From Fimbriiglobus ruber (GTDB taxonomy: Bacteria > Planctomycetota > Planctomycetia > Gemmatales > Gemmataceae): a DNA stretch of 64,000 bases. Position numbers and translations under genes: made by a program. The stretch spans positions 434,001-498,000 of the forward strand of contig NZ_NIDE01000005.1 of NCBI RefSeq assembly GCF_002197845.1, in the 5' to 3' direction. Positions 35,728 through 45,397 of this stretch are shown here, in pieces. Within the stretch, counting starts at the first letter, position 1. Every line of letters begins with the position of its first letter. Under the pieces are notes generated by a model that saw only the letters and a program-made list of their open reading frames with translations, was not told where the DNA came from and ran no database searches.

Positions 35728-36197
35728 ACGCCCACCCGGTTCCTTTTGACCAGGCACTCGGGGCAGTGAATGCCGTCGGACGTGGTCGCGAAAGAGTTGG
35801 TCCCGTCGACGGAGATCAGGTACTGCCCGCCGAGGTACCCGAACGTGTCCAGGACGTGATCCCGTTGGAGGCGGCGGAAGACGTCCCGGAAGGCCGGGCG
35901 GAGGGCGGCCGGGTCAACGGGGTCGAGGAGGTCCCGCATCTGGGTGTCGGATGGGACACGAGTGATCCCGTACACAGTCCGGAAGTTGTCGTTCGGGTCC
36001 CGCCTGCGGTGGTCGAACGCGAGGAGGGACGGGTCCTTGAGGGAGAACATGGCGAACGCCGACATGAGGGCGTCCCCGAGGGGGATGGCGGGCGGCCCGG
36101 TGCGGGCATCCGGAATCCCGTCGGACGTCGCCCGGACGAGGGGGCAGAGTGCGTCGGCGGTCAGATCGGCGCGGACCAGACGAGACGGGGATCCCAT
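35728..36197 (-). pseudogene. Transposase N-terminal fragment cut by an ISAs1-like end
   Basis: It starts at ATG 36197 after GGAGG. The first 155 or so residues match the same family as the degenerate transposase at 33895: LGDALMSAFAMFSLKDPSLL, VPSDTQMRDLLDPVDPAALR, FGYLGGQYLISVDGTNSF and CPECLVKRNRVG. At 35727 it is interrupted by the outer end of the ISAs1-like fragment, so that element probably inserted into this gene. The short tail (stop at 35709) is IS sequence. Confidence 0.75.
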
Positions 36198-36419
36198 GAC
36201 GTGCCTCCGACCGGAGGGATGGTAAGATGGGAAGGGCTGGCAAGCATTCTCGGCCCCGACATCGCGACGAGGAAGGGCAAACAACGCGACAACACACGGA
36301 AAATGCAGATGAACGGGAATTGCTGGAACGGAACCCTCTTCCGGCCGACGAGAGGGAGGTTCACGCACGCCTCCTTTCCGACCGAGGAGGATATCTTGTC
36401 GCGACAGCGATCAGTCGGA

Positions 36420-37859
36420 TTACACCCACAGTTCCAGCACGCGGATCATCAACTCGGCCCAGTGATCCGGTGCCGGCAGGTCGGCGTCGCTCTCGACCCG
36501 CACGCCGTGCCCGTCGGTCAGGGTGGGCCGGGGGCCGTCGACGGTCAGGTGAGAGACGACCGCCCCGTCCGGGTCCAAGTCCACCGGCGTAGCGGCCAGG
36601 GTCAGACAATGGACCTGGCTGAGTCTGGCCTGGTCCGTCAGGACGGCGGCCAGCGCGGCCACGTCCGGGACGGCTCGGATTTGCGCCGCCCCGCGTTCGA
36701 TCAACTCTTGTAACAAGAGTTGGAGGAGTTCCGCCTCCTGCGCCAGCGGCTTCTCCCCCCCGGGCTGGACGAACACGAGTTCGAATCTCAGGGCGTCGGT
36801 ACTCAACCAGTCGGCGAGGCGGCGGACGAGGGTGAGAACGGTCGCCAGCGCCATCACGATCCGCTGGTAGTCGAGTTCCGGGTCTTTGAACCGGGCGGCC
36901 ACGAGCGACGGGAAGAGGGCGAACGCGAACGTCCGCCGGCGGCGGAGGAACTGGTTCTCGTCCCGCGAGTAATAAAACAGTTCGTCGCGGACGAACTTCA
37001 TGTCGAACAGGTCGGGCGACTCCGATTCCATGTACGCGAGTTGCGAATGTAGGAGGCTCTCGATCGAGCCCTTCGTCGAGAGGGACGAGTACCCCCCGAC
37101 CGGGTATTGGTCCTCGTCGGCCACGCGGGTCGGCACCTGCTTTCGCCCGGCCAGCGGGCGGACCGGCCGGGCCGGGAGCAGGGCGGTCAGCCGGGCGGTC
37201 AACTGGAGGATCTGGCGGTGCGCGACGTACTGGCCCATGTCGGCCAGCGCCGTCCGCTGCTCCAGCGCGATCACGTCCTCGGGCACGAGGACTTCGGCCA
37301 TCTTCCGGGCGGCGCTGACGAGGGTCTTGTACTGGTTGACGAGCAGCGGCATCGGCCCCTCGGCGATGAGACTCTCGTACCCCTTCGCGAGCAACTCGTC
37401 CCCGCCCGCGGACATCATCCCGCGGATGACCGCCGGCGACAATTCGACCCCGCCGATCTGGCCGTGTTCGCGGACCTGCCGGATGACGTACGCGAGCCCC
37501 TTGGCCTGGTCGCGGCCCTGGTAGCGGCGCAGGGCGTCCGTCGCCCGTTCGAACGCCCAGTCCGCGTAAATCTTCCCGAGCAGGTGGTCTTCGTAGTTTC
37601 GCAGAAGCGCGGCGTCCCAGCCGGGCACCTCGACGTGTTCCTTCGATTGCCGCCCGCGGTCCAGCCCGTAAACGACGTTACCGAGGTCGGCGACGAACCC
37701 GATCGGCGGCAGCGGTTGCCCATTTGAGGCGATTTCCAGTGCCCATTCCAGGGCGGACCGGACCAGTCCGGCGCTCGGCTTCACGACGCGCTGCAGCCAC
37801 AGCCCCTGGAGCAGGAATTTCCGCGCCGCGTCGAGATCACGCAGTTCCACAACGTCCAT
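36420..37859 (-). CDS. Large cytosolic protein, function unknown
   Basis: I choose ATG 37859, since the frame upstream to 38021 looks non-coding. The 479-residue product begins with VVELRDLDAARKFLLQGLWL and has long helical stretches (ALEWALEIASNGQPLPPIGF; LVNQYKTLVSAARKMAEVLV; ILQLTARLTALLPARPVRPL). There is no signal peptide or membrane helix. The last third contains alternating strands and helices (LRFELVFVQPGGEKP; HCLTLAATPVDLDPDGAVV). I do not recognise a catalytic motif or family. The 37860-38310 gap upstream holds a tandem repeat and no gene. Confidence 0.7.
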   Translation of the reverse strand: MDVVELRDLDAARKFLLQGLWLQRVVKPSAGLVRSALEWALEIASNGQPLPPIGFVADLGNVVYGLDRGRQSKEHVEVPGWDAALLRNYEDHLLGKIYADWAFERATDALRRYQGRDQAKGLAYVIRQVREHGQIGGVELSPAVIRGMMSAGGDELLAKGYESLIAEGPMPLLVNQYKTLVSAARKMAEVLVPEDVIALEQRTALADMGQYVAHRQILQLTARLTALLPARPVRPLAGRKQVPTRVADEDQYPVGGYSSLSTKGSIESLLHSQLAYMESESPDLFDMKFVRDELFYYSRDENQFLRRRRTFAFALFPSLVAARFKDPELDYQRIVMALATVLTLVRRLADWLSTDALRFELVFVQPGGEKPLAQEAELLQLLLQELIERGAAQIRAVPDVAALAAVLTDQARLSQVHCLTLAATPVDLDPDGAVVSHLTVDGPRPTLTDGHGVRVESDADLPAPDHWAELMIRVLELWV

Positions 37860-37998
37860 GAGTGTTACCCCACTCCCGCCGGTGCCGTAAGTACCCGTCG
37901 TTTCCCGCCCGACCTGCTTCCAACAGTTTACCGATGGCCGGGGACTCTTTTGAATATAGTGGATGCGAATGAACGTCCGGGTTGCCGCGCGGGCCACG

Positions 37999-38028
37999 GG
38001 TATCATTCGACCGGGTATCATTCGACCG
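37999..38028. repeat. Tandem 15-bp duplication
   Basis: GGTATCATTCGACCG occurs twice head to tail (37999-38013, 38014-38028). It lies in the 450-bp region between two divergent genes, where promoters for both are expected, so it may be a duplicated operator or a replication-slippage product. Confidence 0.6.
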
Positions 38029-38310
38029 ATGGAACGCGGCGCCGACCCGCCGGTTCGAGTTCGTTCGACGGCTCGAACCGGCCAAAGCTCTTGCCATCAT
38101 CTGGACATATTCTTTAACTAAAACTCCCATTCCCCTCAAGTCGTTGCCACCTACTGCCTCGTGAGTCCGTTGCCGTTCGCACGACCCGCAAACCCGGAAG
38201 AACCGTTAATTCCGTACCCCGTAATGGTCGATGTTTTTCGTGAAGCGGGATCATCGGGTTCCGGCCCGAATTACGTTCCTGCGCCCACGTGGCCGATGAT
38301 TGAGGGGCAC

Positions 38311-39417
38311 ATGGCGGCAAAGCGAATCCTTCTTGGAGTGTTCCTGGCCGGGGCGTTCGGTGCCTCATCGGCGTACGGCCAATACGCGCCGCCCGGCACG
38401 ACCCCGCCACCATCGTCGTTCGGTAGCGGTCTGTCGCAGCCGGGCTTGTCCTCGCCGGGAACGGGCGTTCTTCCCGGCACCACACCCTTGCCCGGCGGAG
38501 TCGGTATGCCTCCGCCCGGCGGTGTCGGTACGCCTCTGCCCGGCCCGGCGGTGCCGCCGGGCTCGCCCCCCACGCCAGTTTACTCGGGCTTGTTCGGGGG
38601 CGCGTCGCCGCCCCCGATCGGGACGGGATCGATCGACACGTTAACCGGCCCGCCGAGTTACGCGGCCCAGCCGCTCCCGACCGGGGTCGCGACCAACCCG
38701 CTGGTGGGTGGGGGGTACAACATCCCGTCCTGGTGCTGCGGACCGGTCGGGGGGAACGGCCCGATCACTTACGAACTCTACACCCGCACCGGTCCTAATT
38801 TCACGCTCGGGGGCGGGTCGGCGTTGAGCGGGGCGCTGAAAAACGGGTGGGTGGTCCAGGGGGGCGGGCGGTCGCTCTTCTTCAACCAGGCCCGCGACGC
38901 GGCCTGGGCCCTCGACCTCGGCATCGGGTACACGTACACGCCCGGGGACCGGAACTCGATCCTCACCACCGACCCGAGTATCAAGTTCATCAACGCGAAC
39001 CCCACGGGGTCGTTCAACATCAACACCCCGGTGCCGGTCTACGTCGGCGGGATTTACCGGACGACGTTCAACTACGCGGTCGGGCGCGACTGGTTCCTCA
39101 GCGGGCCGGGGACGACGAACCAGGAAGAGGGGTGGAACTCGCGCTTGGGCCTGGACGTCGGCGGCCGCTGGGGGACCGTCCACGCCGACCTGTACAACGT
39201 CGGCAACACCGGCGACCCGTACATCCGCCGGCAGGCCGTCTCCCAGAGCGTGTTCCTCGGGGCCAATTATAACTGGGAACGGAGCTTCGGCGGGTGGATC
39301 TGGTTCGGGGGCTTCCGGACCGAGTGGGGCGCGACCGTCTCGAACAACCTGATCGCCCCCCAATCGACCCGACTGTTCGACGTCAACCTGCTAATGATGG
39401 CCGGCGTCCGCTACTAA
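38311..39417 (+). CDS. BBP7-family outer-membrane beta-barrel protein
   Basis: ATG 38311 follows GAGGGG. The 368-residue product has a signal peptide (ILLGVFLAGAFGASSAYG), then a Pro/Gly-rich low-complexity segment (residues 25-110) with repeats of the PLPGGVGMPPPGG type. A beta-rich domain to the C-terminus follows (YELYTRTGPNFTLGGG, LDLGIGYTYTPGDRN, LGLDVGGRWGTVHADLY), ending in an aromatic residue (MMAGVRY), typical of outer-membrane barrels. BBP7 proteins are planctomycete-typical. A hairpin terminator follows 29 bp downstream. Confidence 0.8.
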   Translation: MAAKRILLGVFLAGAFGASSAYGQYAPPGTTPPPSSFGSGLSQPGLSSPGTGVLPGTTPLPGGVGMPPPGGVGTPLPGPAVPPGSPPTPVYSGLFGGASPPPIGTGSIDTLTGPPSYAAQPLPTGVATNPLVGGGYNIPSWCCGPVGGNGPITYELYTRTGPNFTLGGGSALSGALKNGWVVQGGGRSLFFNQARDAAWALDLGIGYTYTPGDRNSILTTDPSIKFINANPTGSFNINTPVPVYVGGIYRTTFNYAVGRDWFLSGPGTTNQEEGWNSRLGLDVGGRWGTVHADLYNVGNTGDPYIRRQAVSQSVFLGANYNWERSFGGWIWFGGFRTEWGATVSNNLIAPQSTRLFDVNLLMMAGVRY

Positions 39418-39445
39418 CCGGTACCAAGTTAGCGACGAGATTCGC

Positions 39446-39487
39446 ACGGGCGGCCCGCGGGCGCGTTAGCGCCCGCGGGCCGCCCGT
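39446..39487 (+). terminator. Perfect 19-bp GC-rich stem-loop
   Basis: Arms 39446-39464 and 39469-39487 are perfect complements with the loop GTTA. Located 29 bp after the BBP7 stop and about 65 bp before the TPP riboswitch, it probably isolates the thiC transcript from the upstream gene. Confidence 0.75.
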
Positions 39488-39552
39488 CAGCGTTTGAAGC
39501 CCCGCTGCCGGCTATTCCATTTCGCGCCGGCCCGGCTATACAAACCTGTGTA

Positions 39553-41042
<1,490 letters not shown>

Positions 41043-41102
41043 CAGACCGAGAACCTTTTCAGGGCGGCTGACGGGCCCACAAAAACTCCCGCGCGGGCCG
41101 GG

Positions 41103-41131
41103 TTGACGGGCGCGGCAGCCGTCCTTATAAA
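41103..41131 (+). promoter_or_regulatory. Sigma70-type promoter of tRNA-Phe
   Basis: TTGACG (41103-41108) and TATAAA (41126-41131) are separated by exactly 17 bp. The tRNA begins 17 bp after the -10 box. Near-consensus match and ideal spacing. Confidence 0.85.
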
Positions 41132-41147
41132 ATGTAAGTCGATGCAG

Positions 41148-41220
41148 GGGCAGTTAGCTCAGCTGGTAGAGCGAGCGACTGAAAATCGCTAGGTCCCCGG
41201 TTCAAGCCCGGGACTGCCCA
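41148..41220 (+). tRNA. tRNA-Phe (anticodon GAA)
   Basis: The 73-nt gene folds into a standard cloverleaf: acceptor GGGCAGT/ACTGCCC, D-arm GCTC/GAGC, anticodon stem AGCGA/TCGCT with loop CTGAAAA (anticodon GAA), T-arm CCCGG TTCAAGC CCGGG, discriminator A. The CCA end is not encoded. The T-arm and 3' end are directly followed by a foreign element with an integrase, so this is very probably the attachment site of that element. Confidence 0.97.
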
Positions 41221-41302
41221 CTCTAGAAAACAAGGGGTTTTTGAAAACCCGGACCCGAACCAACCACTGCTCGGCACAGAATTCCGGCACAGAATGAGAA
41301 AA

Positions 41303-41334
41303 GCCCCCCACTTCGTTGGCGCGAAGTGAGGGGC
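41303..41334 (-). terminator. Stem-loop with T-run on the minus strand, upstream of the integrase
   Basis: Arms 41303-41315 and 41322-41334 pair at 12 of 13 positions with a 6-nt loop. Read on the minus strand the stem is followed by TTTTCTCATTC, as in an intrinsic terminator. It would stop transcription running leftwards from the element towards tRNA-Phe. It could also be part of the attachment region. Confidence 0.6.
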
Positions 41335-41389
41335 CGCAACCCGAAGGCTGCCGTGGGGCTTCCGTCATGGCCTCCGGAGGGTTGTTCTC

Positions 41390-42475
41390 ATGGCTCGGAC
41401 TCCAAAACCCTGGTTCCGCACCGAACGCGCCGTGTGGTGCGTTCATTTCCGCGGCAGCATGCACCAACTCGGCCCGCACCCCGAGGGCTTCCCGGCCCCC
41501 AGGCAAGTGAAGGGAAAGTGGAATGCACCCGCGCCGATTCTTCAGGCATTTCACGCACTGCTCGCGACACCATCAACAGCCAAGCCACCAAAAGTTCCTG
41601 ATCCGCCGCCCGTCGCCGGCCTCACCGTGCCGGACGTTTTCGATCTTTTCTTGGAGTGGTGCCAGAAAAATCGATCGGCCCGTACCTACGAATGGTCCCA
41701 GAACCACATCCAAAATTTCCTCGATTCCCTCACCATCAAACGCTTACCGGTAGATGACCTGAAGCCGTTTCACGTTCAGCAATGGGTGGACTCGAAAGAT
41801 ACTTGGGGGGCGAATCACACGCGAGGTGCGATCACAGCCGTGCAACGAGCCTTCACCTGGGCGGAAAAAGTCGGACATATTACGAAGAGTCCCATCCGGC
41901 ATGTCGAAAAGCCCGCTCCGAAGAGAAGGGAGCAAATGCTTACCCCAGCGGAATTCCAGACCCTTCTATCCCACGTCAAGGACGAGCCGTTCCGAGACGT
42001 TCTGGAATTTTGCTGGGAAACCGGAGCCCGAGTTCAGGAAGTACGGCTGATCGAGGGCACCCACTTCAAGTCTGATCGCGGGCGTGTGGAGATTCCCCCA
42101 GACCAGGCCAAGGGAAAAAAGCGTTGGAGAATCATTTATTTGACCGACCGGGCCGACGAGATCGTCCGGCGCCTCGCTCCGATTCATACCGAAGGGCCGA
42201 TCTTTCGGAACGTGGACGGTAACCAGTGGGATGCCCAGAATTTCAACTGCCGGTTCTTCCGCCTGCACAAGAAACTCGGCGTGAAGTACGCACTGACGGC
42301 AATTCGGCACAGCTTCGCGACCCGCATGCTGGAAGCCGGAGTCGATCACCTTACCGTCAGCGCACTCCTTGGCCATGCCGACGGAGCCATGCTGGCGAAG
42401 GTTTACAGCCATGTTGGGGAGAACACGAACTATCTCCGCGACGAACTCAGGAAAGCTTCACGTGGCGATAACTGA
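41390..42475 (+). CDS. Tyrosine recombinase/integrase
   Basis: The 361-residue protein starts at ATG 41390. It has an N-terminal arm-binding region, a SAM-like core-binding domain (VFDLFLEWCQKNRSARTYEW, about 80-170) and a catalytic domain. Catalytic residues: Arg214 (TGARVQEV), Lys about 242-244, Arg306 in TAIRHSFATR, His329 (LLGHADGAML) and Tyr339 (KVYSH). The first His of the usual HxxR box is Thr303. It lies 170 bp from the tRNA-Phe 3' end, the normal position for a site-specific integrase of a tRNA-inserted element. The excisionase-like gene is convergent and overlaps its end by 29 bp. Confidence 0.93.
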   Translation: MARTPKPWFRTERAVWCVHFRGSMHQLGPHPEGFPAPRQVKGKWNAPAPILQAFHALLATPSTAKPPKVPDPPPVAGLTVPDVFDLFLEWCQKNRSARTYEWSQNHIQNFLDSLTIKRLPVDDLKPFHVQQWVDSKDTWGANHTRGAITAVQRAFTWAEKVGHITKSPIRHVEKPAPKRREQMLTPAEFQTLLSHVKDEPFRDVLEFCWETGARVQEVRLIEGTHFKSDRGRVEIPPDQAKGKKRWRIIYLTDRADEIVRRLAPIHTEGPIFRNVDGNQWDAQNFNCRFFRLHKKLGVKYALTAIRHSFATRMLEAGVDHLTVSALLGHADGAMLAKVYSHVGENTNYLRDELRKASRGDN

Positions 42476-42689
42476 CGGGAGGAGCCGGGGCTGGTAACGG
42501 CTCCGGCTCTTTCTTCCCGACCTTGAAGGATGCGAGTACGCCGTCCAGGTCGGCTTCTTCGATCAGAATCTTCCCCCGCCGCCCTTTGCCGCCGACCCGC
42601 ATGTGCGGCAAGACCCGGTCTTCACACCACTGGTAGATCAGACTCAAGCTTACGCAGGCTCGTTCAGATGCCGCTTTTGGGGTCAGCAT
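42447..42689 (-). CDS. Excisionase-like MerR/HTH_17 DNA-binding protein
   Basis: The 80-residue protein has a winged-helix pattern: MLTPKAASERACVSLSLIYQ (recognition helix), WCEDRVLPHMRVGG, then RRGKILIEEADLDGVLAS. This is the common excisionase-family fold. The C-terminus is Pro-rich. It is the last gene of the leftward module and converges on the integrase gene. Likely role: directing the integrase to excision or regulating it. Confidence 0.8.
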   Translation of the reverse strand: MLTPKAASERACVSLSLIYQWCEDRVLPHMRVGGKGRRGKILIEEADLDGVLASFKVGKKEPEPLPAPAPPVSYRHVKLS

Positions 42690-42810
42690 ACCCTACTCCA
42701 GTTCAAATTCCGATCCATCGCGTTCCGTCGCTTCCTTTGTTTCCTTGTGCGCCAATTCGCTTTCTCCATCGAATGACTGAAACGCCGCGGCGAGGATGAC
42801 CCGTCTCGGC

Positions 42811-43104
42811 TTACCGTTCCATGTCCCAATCTCTTTCCTTGGTGCTGTCCACCAACGTGAGTTCCACCACGTTGTCTTTGGAAACGGAGCGGGCGAAGTC
42901 GATTACGTCCCGCTCCAGATCGTGCAGCACCTCAATGACCGGCCGCACGAACTCTTTCACCACCTCGCGAAACTCCGGTGTGAAGCCGTTCGTCTCGAGG
43001 AGTTTCAAGAGGCCCGCAGTCAGGTGTTCTTCGATGACAACGGCGTCGGTCAGGACTCGTCCGATCAACTTCTCCCGCCTGTCGGGAGCGGGATTGTCGT
43101 TCAT
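42811..43104 (-). CDS. Small helical protein, function unknown
   Basis: 97 residues, predicted mostly helical (LIGRVLTDAVVIEEHLTAGL; EFREVVKEFVRPVIEVLHDL; DVIDFARSVSKDNVVELTLV). There is no signal peptide or known motif. It lies 26 bp after the tiny membrane protein at 43131-43229 and in the same direction, so they may be translated from one message. Confidence 0.6.
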   Translation of the reverse strand: MNDNPAPDRREKLIGRVLTDAVVIEEHLTAGLLKLLETNGFTPEFREVVKEFVRPVIEVLHDLERDVIDFARSVSKDNVVELTLVDSTKERDWDMER

Positions 43105-43130
43105 GTCCGATATTCCGTTGGGTGCCGCCC

Positions 43131-43229
43131 CTAAAAGCTAAAGGGGGGATTCTTGGGCCGACGCTCACGCAGGCCGAACATGACGATCAACACAATCGTC
43201 ACGATCGAGATAAATTCGCCTATTCCCAT
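43131..43229 (-). CDS. 32-residue single-helix membrane peptide
   Basis: ATG 43229 is preceded by a perfect AGGAGG at seven bases. The peptide MGIGEFISIVTIVLIVMFGL forms one transmembrane helix and is followed by a basic tail (RERRPKNPPFSF). The ideal ribosome site and strongly hydrophobic composition support a real gene. Such peptides often regulate a membrane complex or act as toxins; no antitoxin partner is obvious. The ISH3-like element begins about 50 bp upstream and may have separated it from its promoter. Confidence 0.6.
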   Translation of the reverse strand: MGIGEFISIVTIVLIVMFGLRERRPKNPPFSF

Positions 43230-43295
43230 GTCATCGCCTCCTAAAAAATGTGCGGTTGGTTCTGACGGGAGAATCCCAGTAGTTTCCATTTTTTG

Positions 43296-44477
43296 TCACG
43301 ACGCATGTGATGGTGGGTTTGGATGTTGCGACTGCTGGAACAGGTACTCGCTGAAGTCATCGAGGATATCCTGATACCGCGGGGGTGTGGATGCCGCGAC
43401 CGGTCGGTTTGCCTTCCGGCCATGCGTCTTTGACGGACGGGCGGTCCCGACCAGCCATTGCCACACGTTCCGCAAGAACAGCGACAGCCCGACCAGCAAC
43501 AACCGGTACAGTGGATCCCGTGAGGAGGTCCGAGCCCGGGAGTGGTTCAACTGGCGGTAGCTGGCTTCGATCCCGAACCGCGTCCGATACGTCTCGCGGA
43601 CATCGACCGGAGACAATCGCACCTTCCAGGTCGCGAAGAACAGCTTCTTCGTGTGCCGCGTCTTCGTGCGGTGGCGGCGATACGACTTGTACGTCACGAC
43701 CAACCGGATGTCGACCGCGTCCTTCCCCGCCCGGTGGGTGTACGGGTACGAGCCCGCCTTCCAGTTCCGGCACGCGCGCATCCCCTTGGCCTTGCGGCCC
43801 CGCTTGGGTTTGCGGCCCCGCATGACCACCGGGATGATGAACGGGAGATTGTGATCCTGGAGCCACGCCATCACCGGCACGGTGAAGAAGTAGCGGTCGA
43901 GGAGAGCCGTCTTGCACACAATCCCGCTGGCCGCCACCTCGGCCCACAGGCGCTCGAGAACGTCGGTCGGCGTCTCCTTGGCGCGGACCCAGGTCAGGGC
44001 CAACGTGTACCGCCAACCGGCGACGACGACACACACGGTGGCATACGTATGGAACTTGGTGGTCCCGCGGTCGGGTTTGCCGCGGCGGAGTTGGCGGGCA
44101 CTTTTTTTTGGGGCGCCGTAGTACGGGATGGCATGGTAATCGACCGCCAGGGTGACCGCCCGACCGGCCAATCGGGGCAACAGGGCGGGGAGCCGAAGCA
44201 ACCGGTTGAGTCGTCGTTCGAGAGCCGGTACCTGCCGGGGCAGGTGGACCCGGAGGAGGTTCCAGAACGTCTGGTCGTGGGTTCCGGGGTACAGTCGGTG
44301 GACGGCACGGGATAACGACGCGGTGCGAGCCGCCGCCCACACCAGGACCGTCCAGAGCATGGCGGCCGTGCAGACCACCGCATCACCGAACGCGAAAACG
44401 GTTTGGCAATGCTCGGCGGCGGCCGCGAACACCTCGTTGGGGATGACACGAGGCGACAACCGGGTATACACTCCCAT
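43296..44477 (-). CDS. ISH3-like transposase
   Basis: From ATG 44477 the product is 393 residues. DDE-type features: LAVDYHAIPYYGAPKKSAR (first Asp; the D-x-x-x-I-P-Y-Y-G run is typical of ISH3-like enzymes), then KTALLDRYFFTVPVMAWL (second Asp) and the YRTRFGIEASYRQLNHSR block with the catalytic Glu. GC content is well above that of the neighbouring element genes and matches the host chromosome. The exact IS ends are not resolved: both flanks begin with GGGA-like sequence (about 43266 and 44547) and have TGTCACG 30-40 bp inside, but they match poorly and no target duplication is visible. Confidence 0.82.
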   Translation of the reverse strand: MGVYTRLSPRVIPNEVFAAAAEHCQTVFAFGDAVVCTAAMLWTVLVWAAARTASLSRAVHRLYPGTHDQTFWNLLRVHLPRQVPALERRLNRLLRLPALLPRLAGRAVTLAVDYHAIPYYGAPKKSARQLRRGKPDRGTTKFHTYATVCVVVAGWRYTLALTWVRAKETPTDVLERLWAEVAASGIVCKTALLDRYFFTVPVMAWLQDHNLPFIIPVVMRGRKPKRGRKAKGMRACRNWKAGSYPYTHRAGKDAVDIRLVVTYKSYRRHRTKTRHTKKLFFATWKVRLSPVDVRETYRTRFGIEASYRQLNHSRARTSSRDPLYRLLLVGLSLFLRNVWQWLVGTARPSKTHGRKANRPVAASTPPRYQDILDDFSEYLFQQSQHPNPPSHAS

Positions 44478-44547
44478 GGAACACGGGCTCCTTCCGTGGA
44501 GGGTGATTGCGTGACACAACCCCTTTACCGAACGGAGCCTGTGTTCC

Positions 44548-45027
44548 CTAGCTCAATTGGAAAGTACTGAATCCGGCACACACGAGTGATTCGTCGATTG
44601 TTTTCATTGAGGACACCAGTTCCATGAACAGGTATTCCAGCCGTCCTTTGGACAGGTCGCGCGAAATGGCCAGCTGTTCCACGGTGACAAAAGAGCCGCA
44701 TTCGGTGGTCGTGACATCGGCGGTGATTTCCCCAACGGGCTGAAGCACGCTGGCATACACGCGGCCGTCGGGAATAGCGATGTTGCTCAGAACGGTGAGC
44801 TTGGTGCATTCGCCGGATCGAACGGCAATTCCTTTGAAAGAAACGCCGCCCTGCCGAAGTTCGTATGTCACTCGGGCCGGCGATCTTACTTTGGGCCGAC
44901 ATTCAATCGGTGCATACCGCGTGGGCAAGGTCATATGGAAGGTGTGCTTGGTCGTAGCTGGCTGGTCGATGTGGCTACGTCGCGTACATGCGTCCGCAGC
45001 GTTCACGAGTCGCATCAGGAAGTTCAT
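44548..45027 (-). CDS. Protein of unknown function, possibly truncated by the adjacent IS
   Basis: ATG 45027 lies six bases after GAGGG. The 159-residue product has a beta-rich pattern in the middle (RVTYELRQGGVSFKGIAVRS, KLTVLSNIAIPDGRVYASV), then helices. There is no signal peptide. The stop codon falls at the presumed end of the ISH3-like element, so the true C-terminus may be missing. It is upstream of the IS in the leftward module. Confidence 0.55.
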   Translation of the reverse strand: MNFLMRLVNAADACTRRSHIDQPATTKHTFHMTLPTRYAPIECRPKVRSPARVTYELRQGGVSFKGIAVRSGECTKLTVLSNIAIPDGRVYASVLQPVGEITADVTTTECGSFVTVEQLAISRDLSKGRLEYLFMELVSSMKTIDESLVCAGFSTFQLS

Positions 45028-45172
45028 TTAAACCCTCGTTTTAATGGCGCAACTACGGAGGCACCTAAAAAGTAAGTGCCTTGTCTGAGATTTTGATGGT
45101 TTGCTTACGTGGGCGATAATTCCGAGTGAAAGCGGACGGTCACGCAGGCCGTCCGCGATTTGAAGCATTTAT

Positions 45173-45334
45173 TTATTTAAAAAATCCCACGAGCCAGTTG
45201 GCCCCCGCCTTCTGAACCGCCCCACTGGAGGCGGCTTGTTTGGCGATGTACGACAAAGCCCAGAACATGACAAAGAGGACCAGAAGGCAGCTGGTCTGAA
45301 AATCGAGCCCAAAAATACCGAACGCGAGCAACAT
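45173..45334 (-). CDS. Small membrane protein (about 53 aa)
   Basis: The frame from ATG 45334 gives a hydrophobic N-terminal half (LLAFGIFGLDF; LLVLFVMFWALSYIA) and an amphipathic tail (KQAASSGAVQKAGANWLVGF). It lies in the same reading frame as, and directly downstream of, the 70-residue protein at 45398-45610 and has a similar Ala-rich tail. The start is uncertain: the frame stays open, without a canonical start, up to the stop codon of the preceding gene. Confidence 0.45.
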   Translation of the reverse strand: MLLAFGIFGLDFQTSCLLVLFVMFWALSYIAKQAASSGAVQKAGANWLVGFFK

Positions 45335-45397
45335 GGGAAACCCCAGGTAAAAAGAAAGGGCGATGTTAGTGAGTAAGAGCCTGTTTCCGGGAAGAAG

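Noticed and set aside
38161-38310. N-terminal extension of the BBP7 gene to ATG 38161
   Set aside because: The later ATG has a good ribosome site and directly opens a signal peptide.
43250-44560. Attempt to define ends and target duplication of the ISH3-like element
   Set aside because: Both flanks share only a GGGA start and TGTCACG further in; no convincing terminal repeats or duplication, so only the transposase gene is reported.
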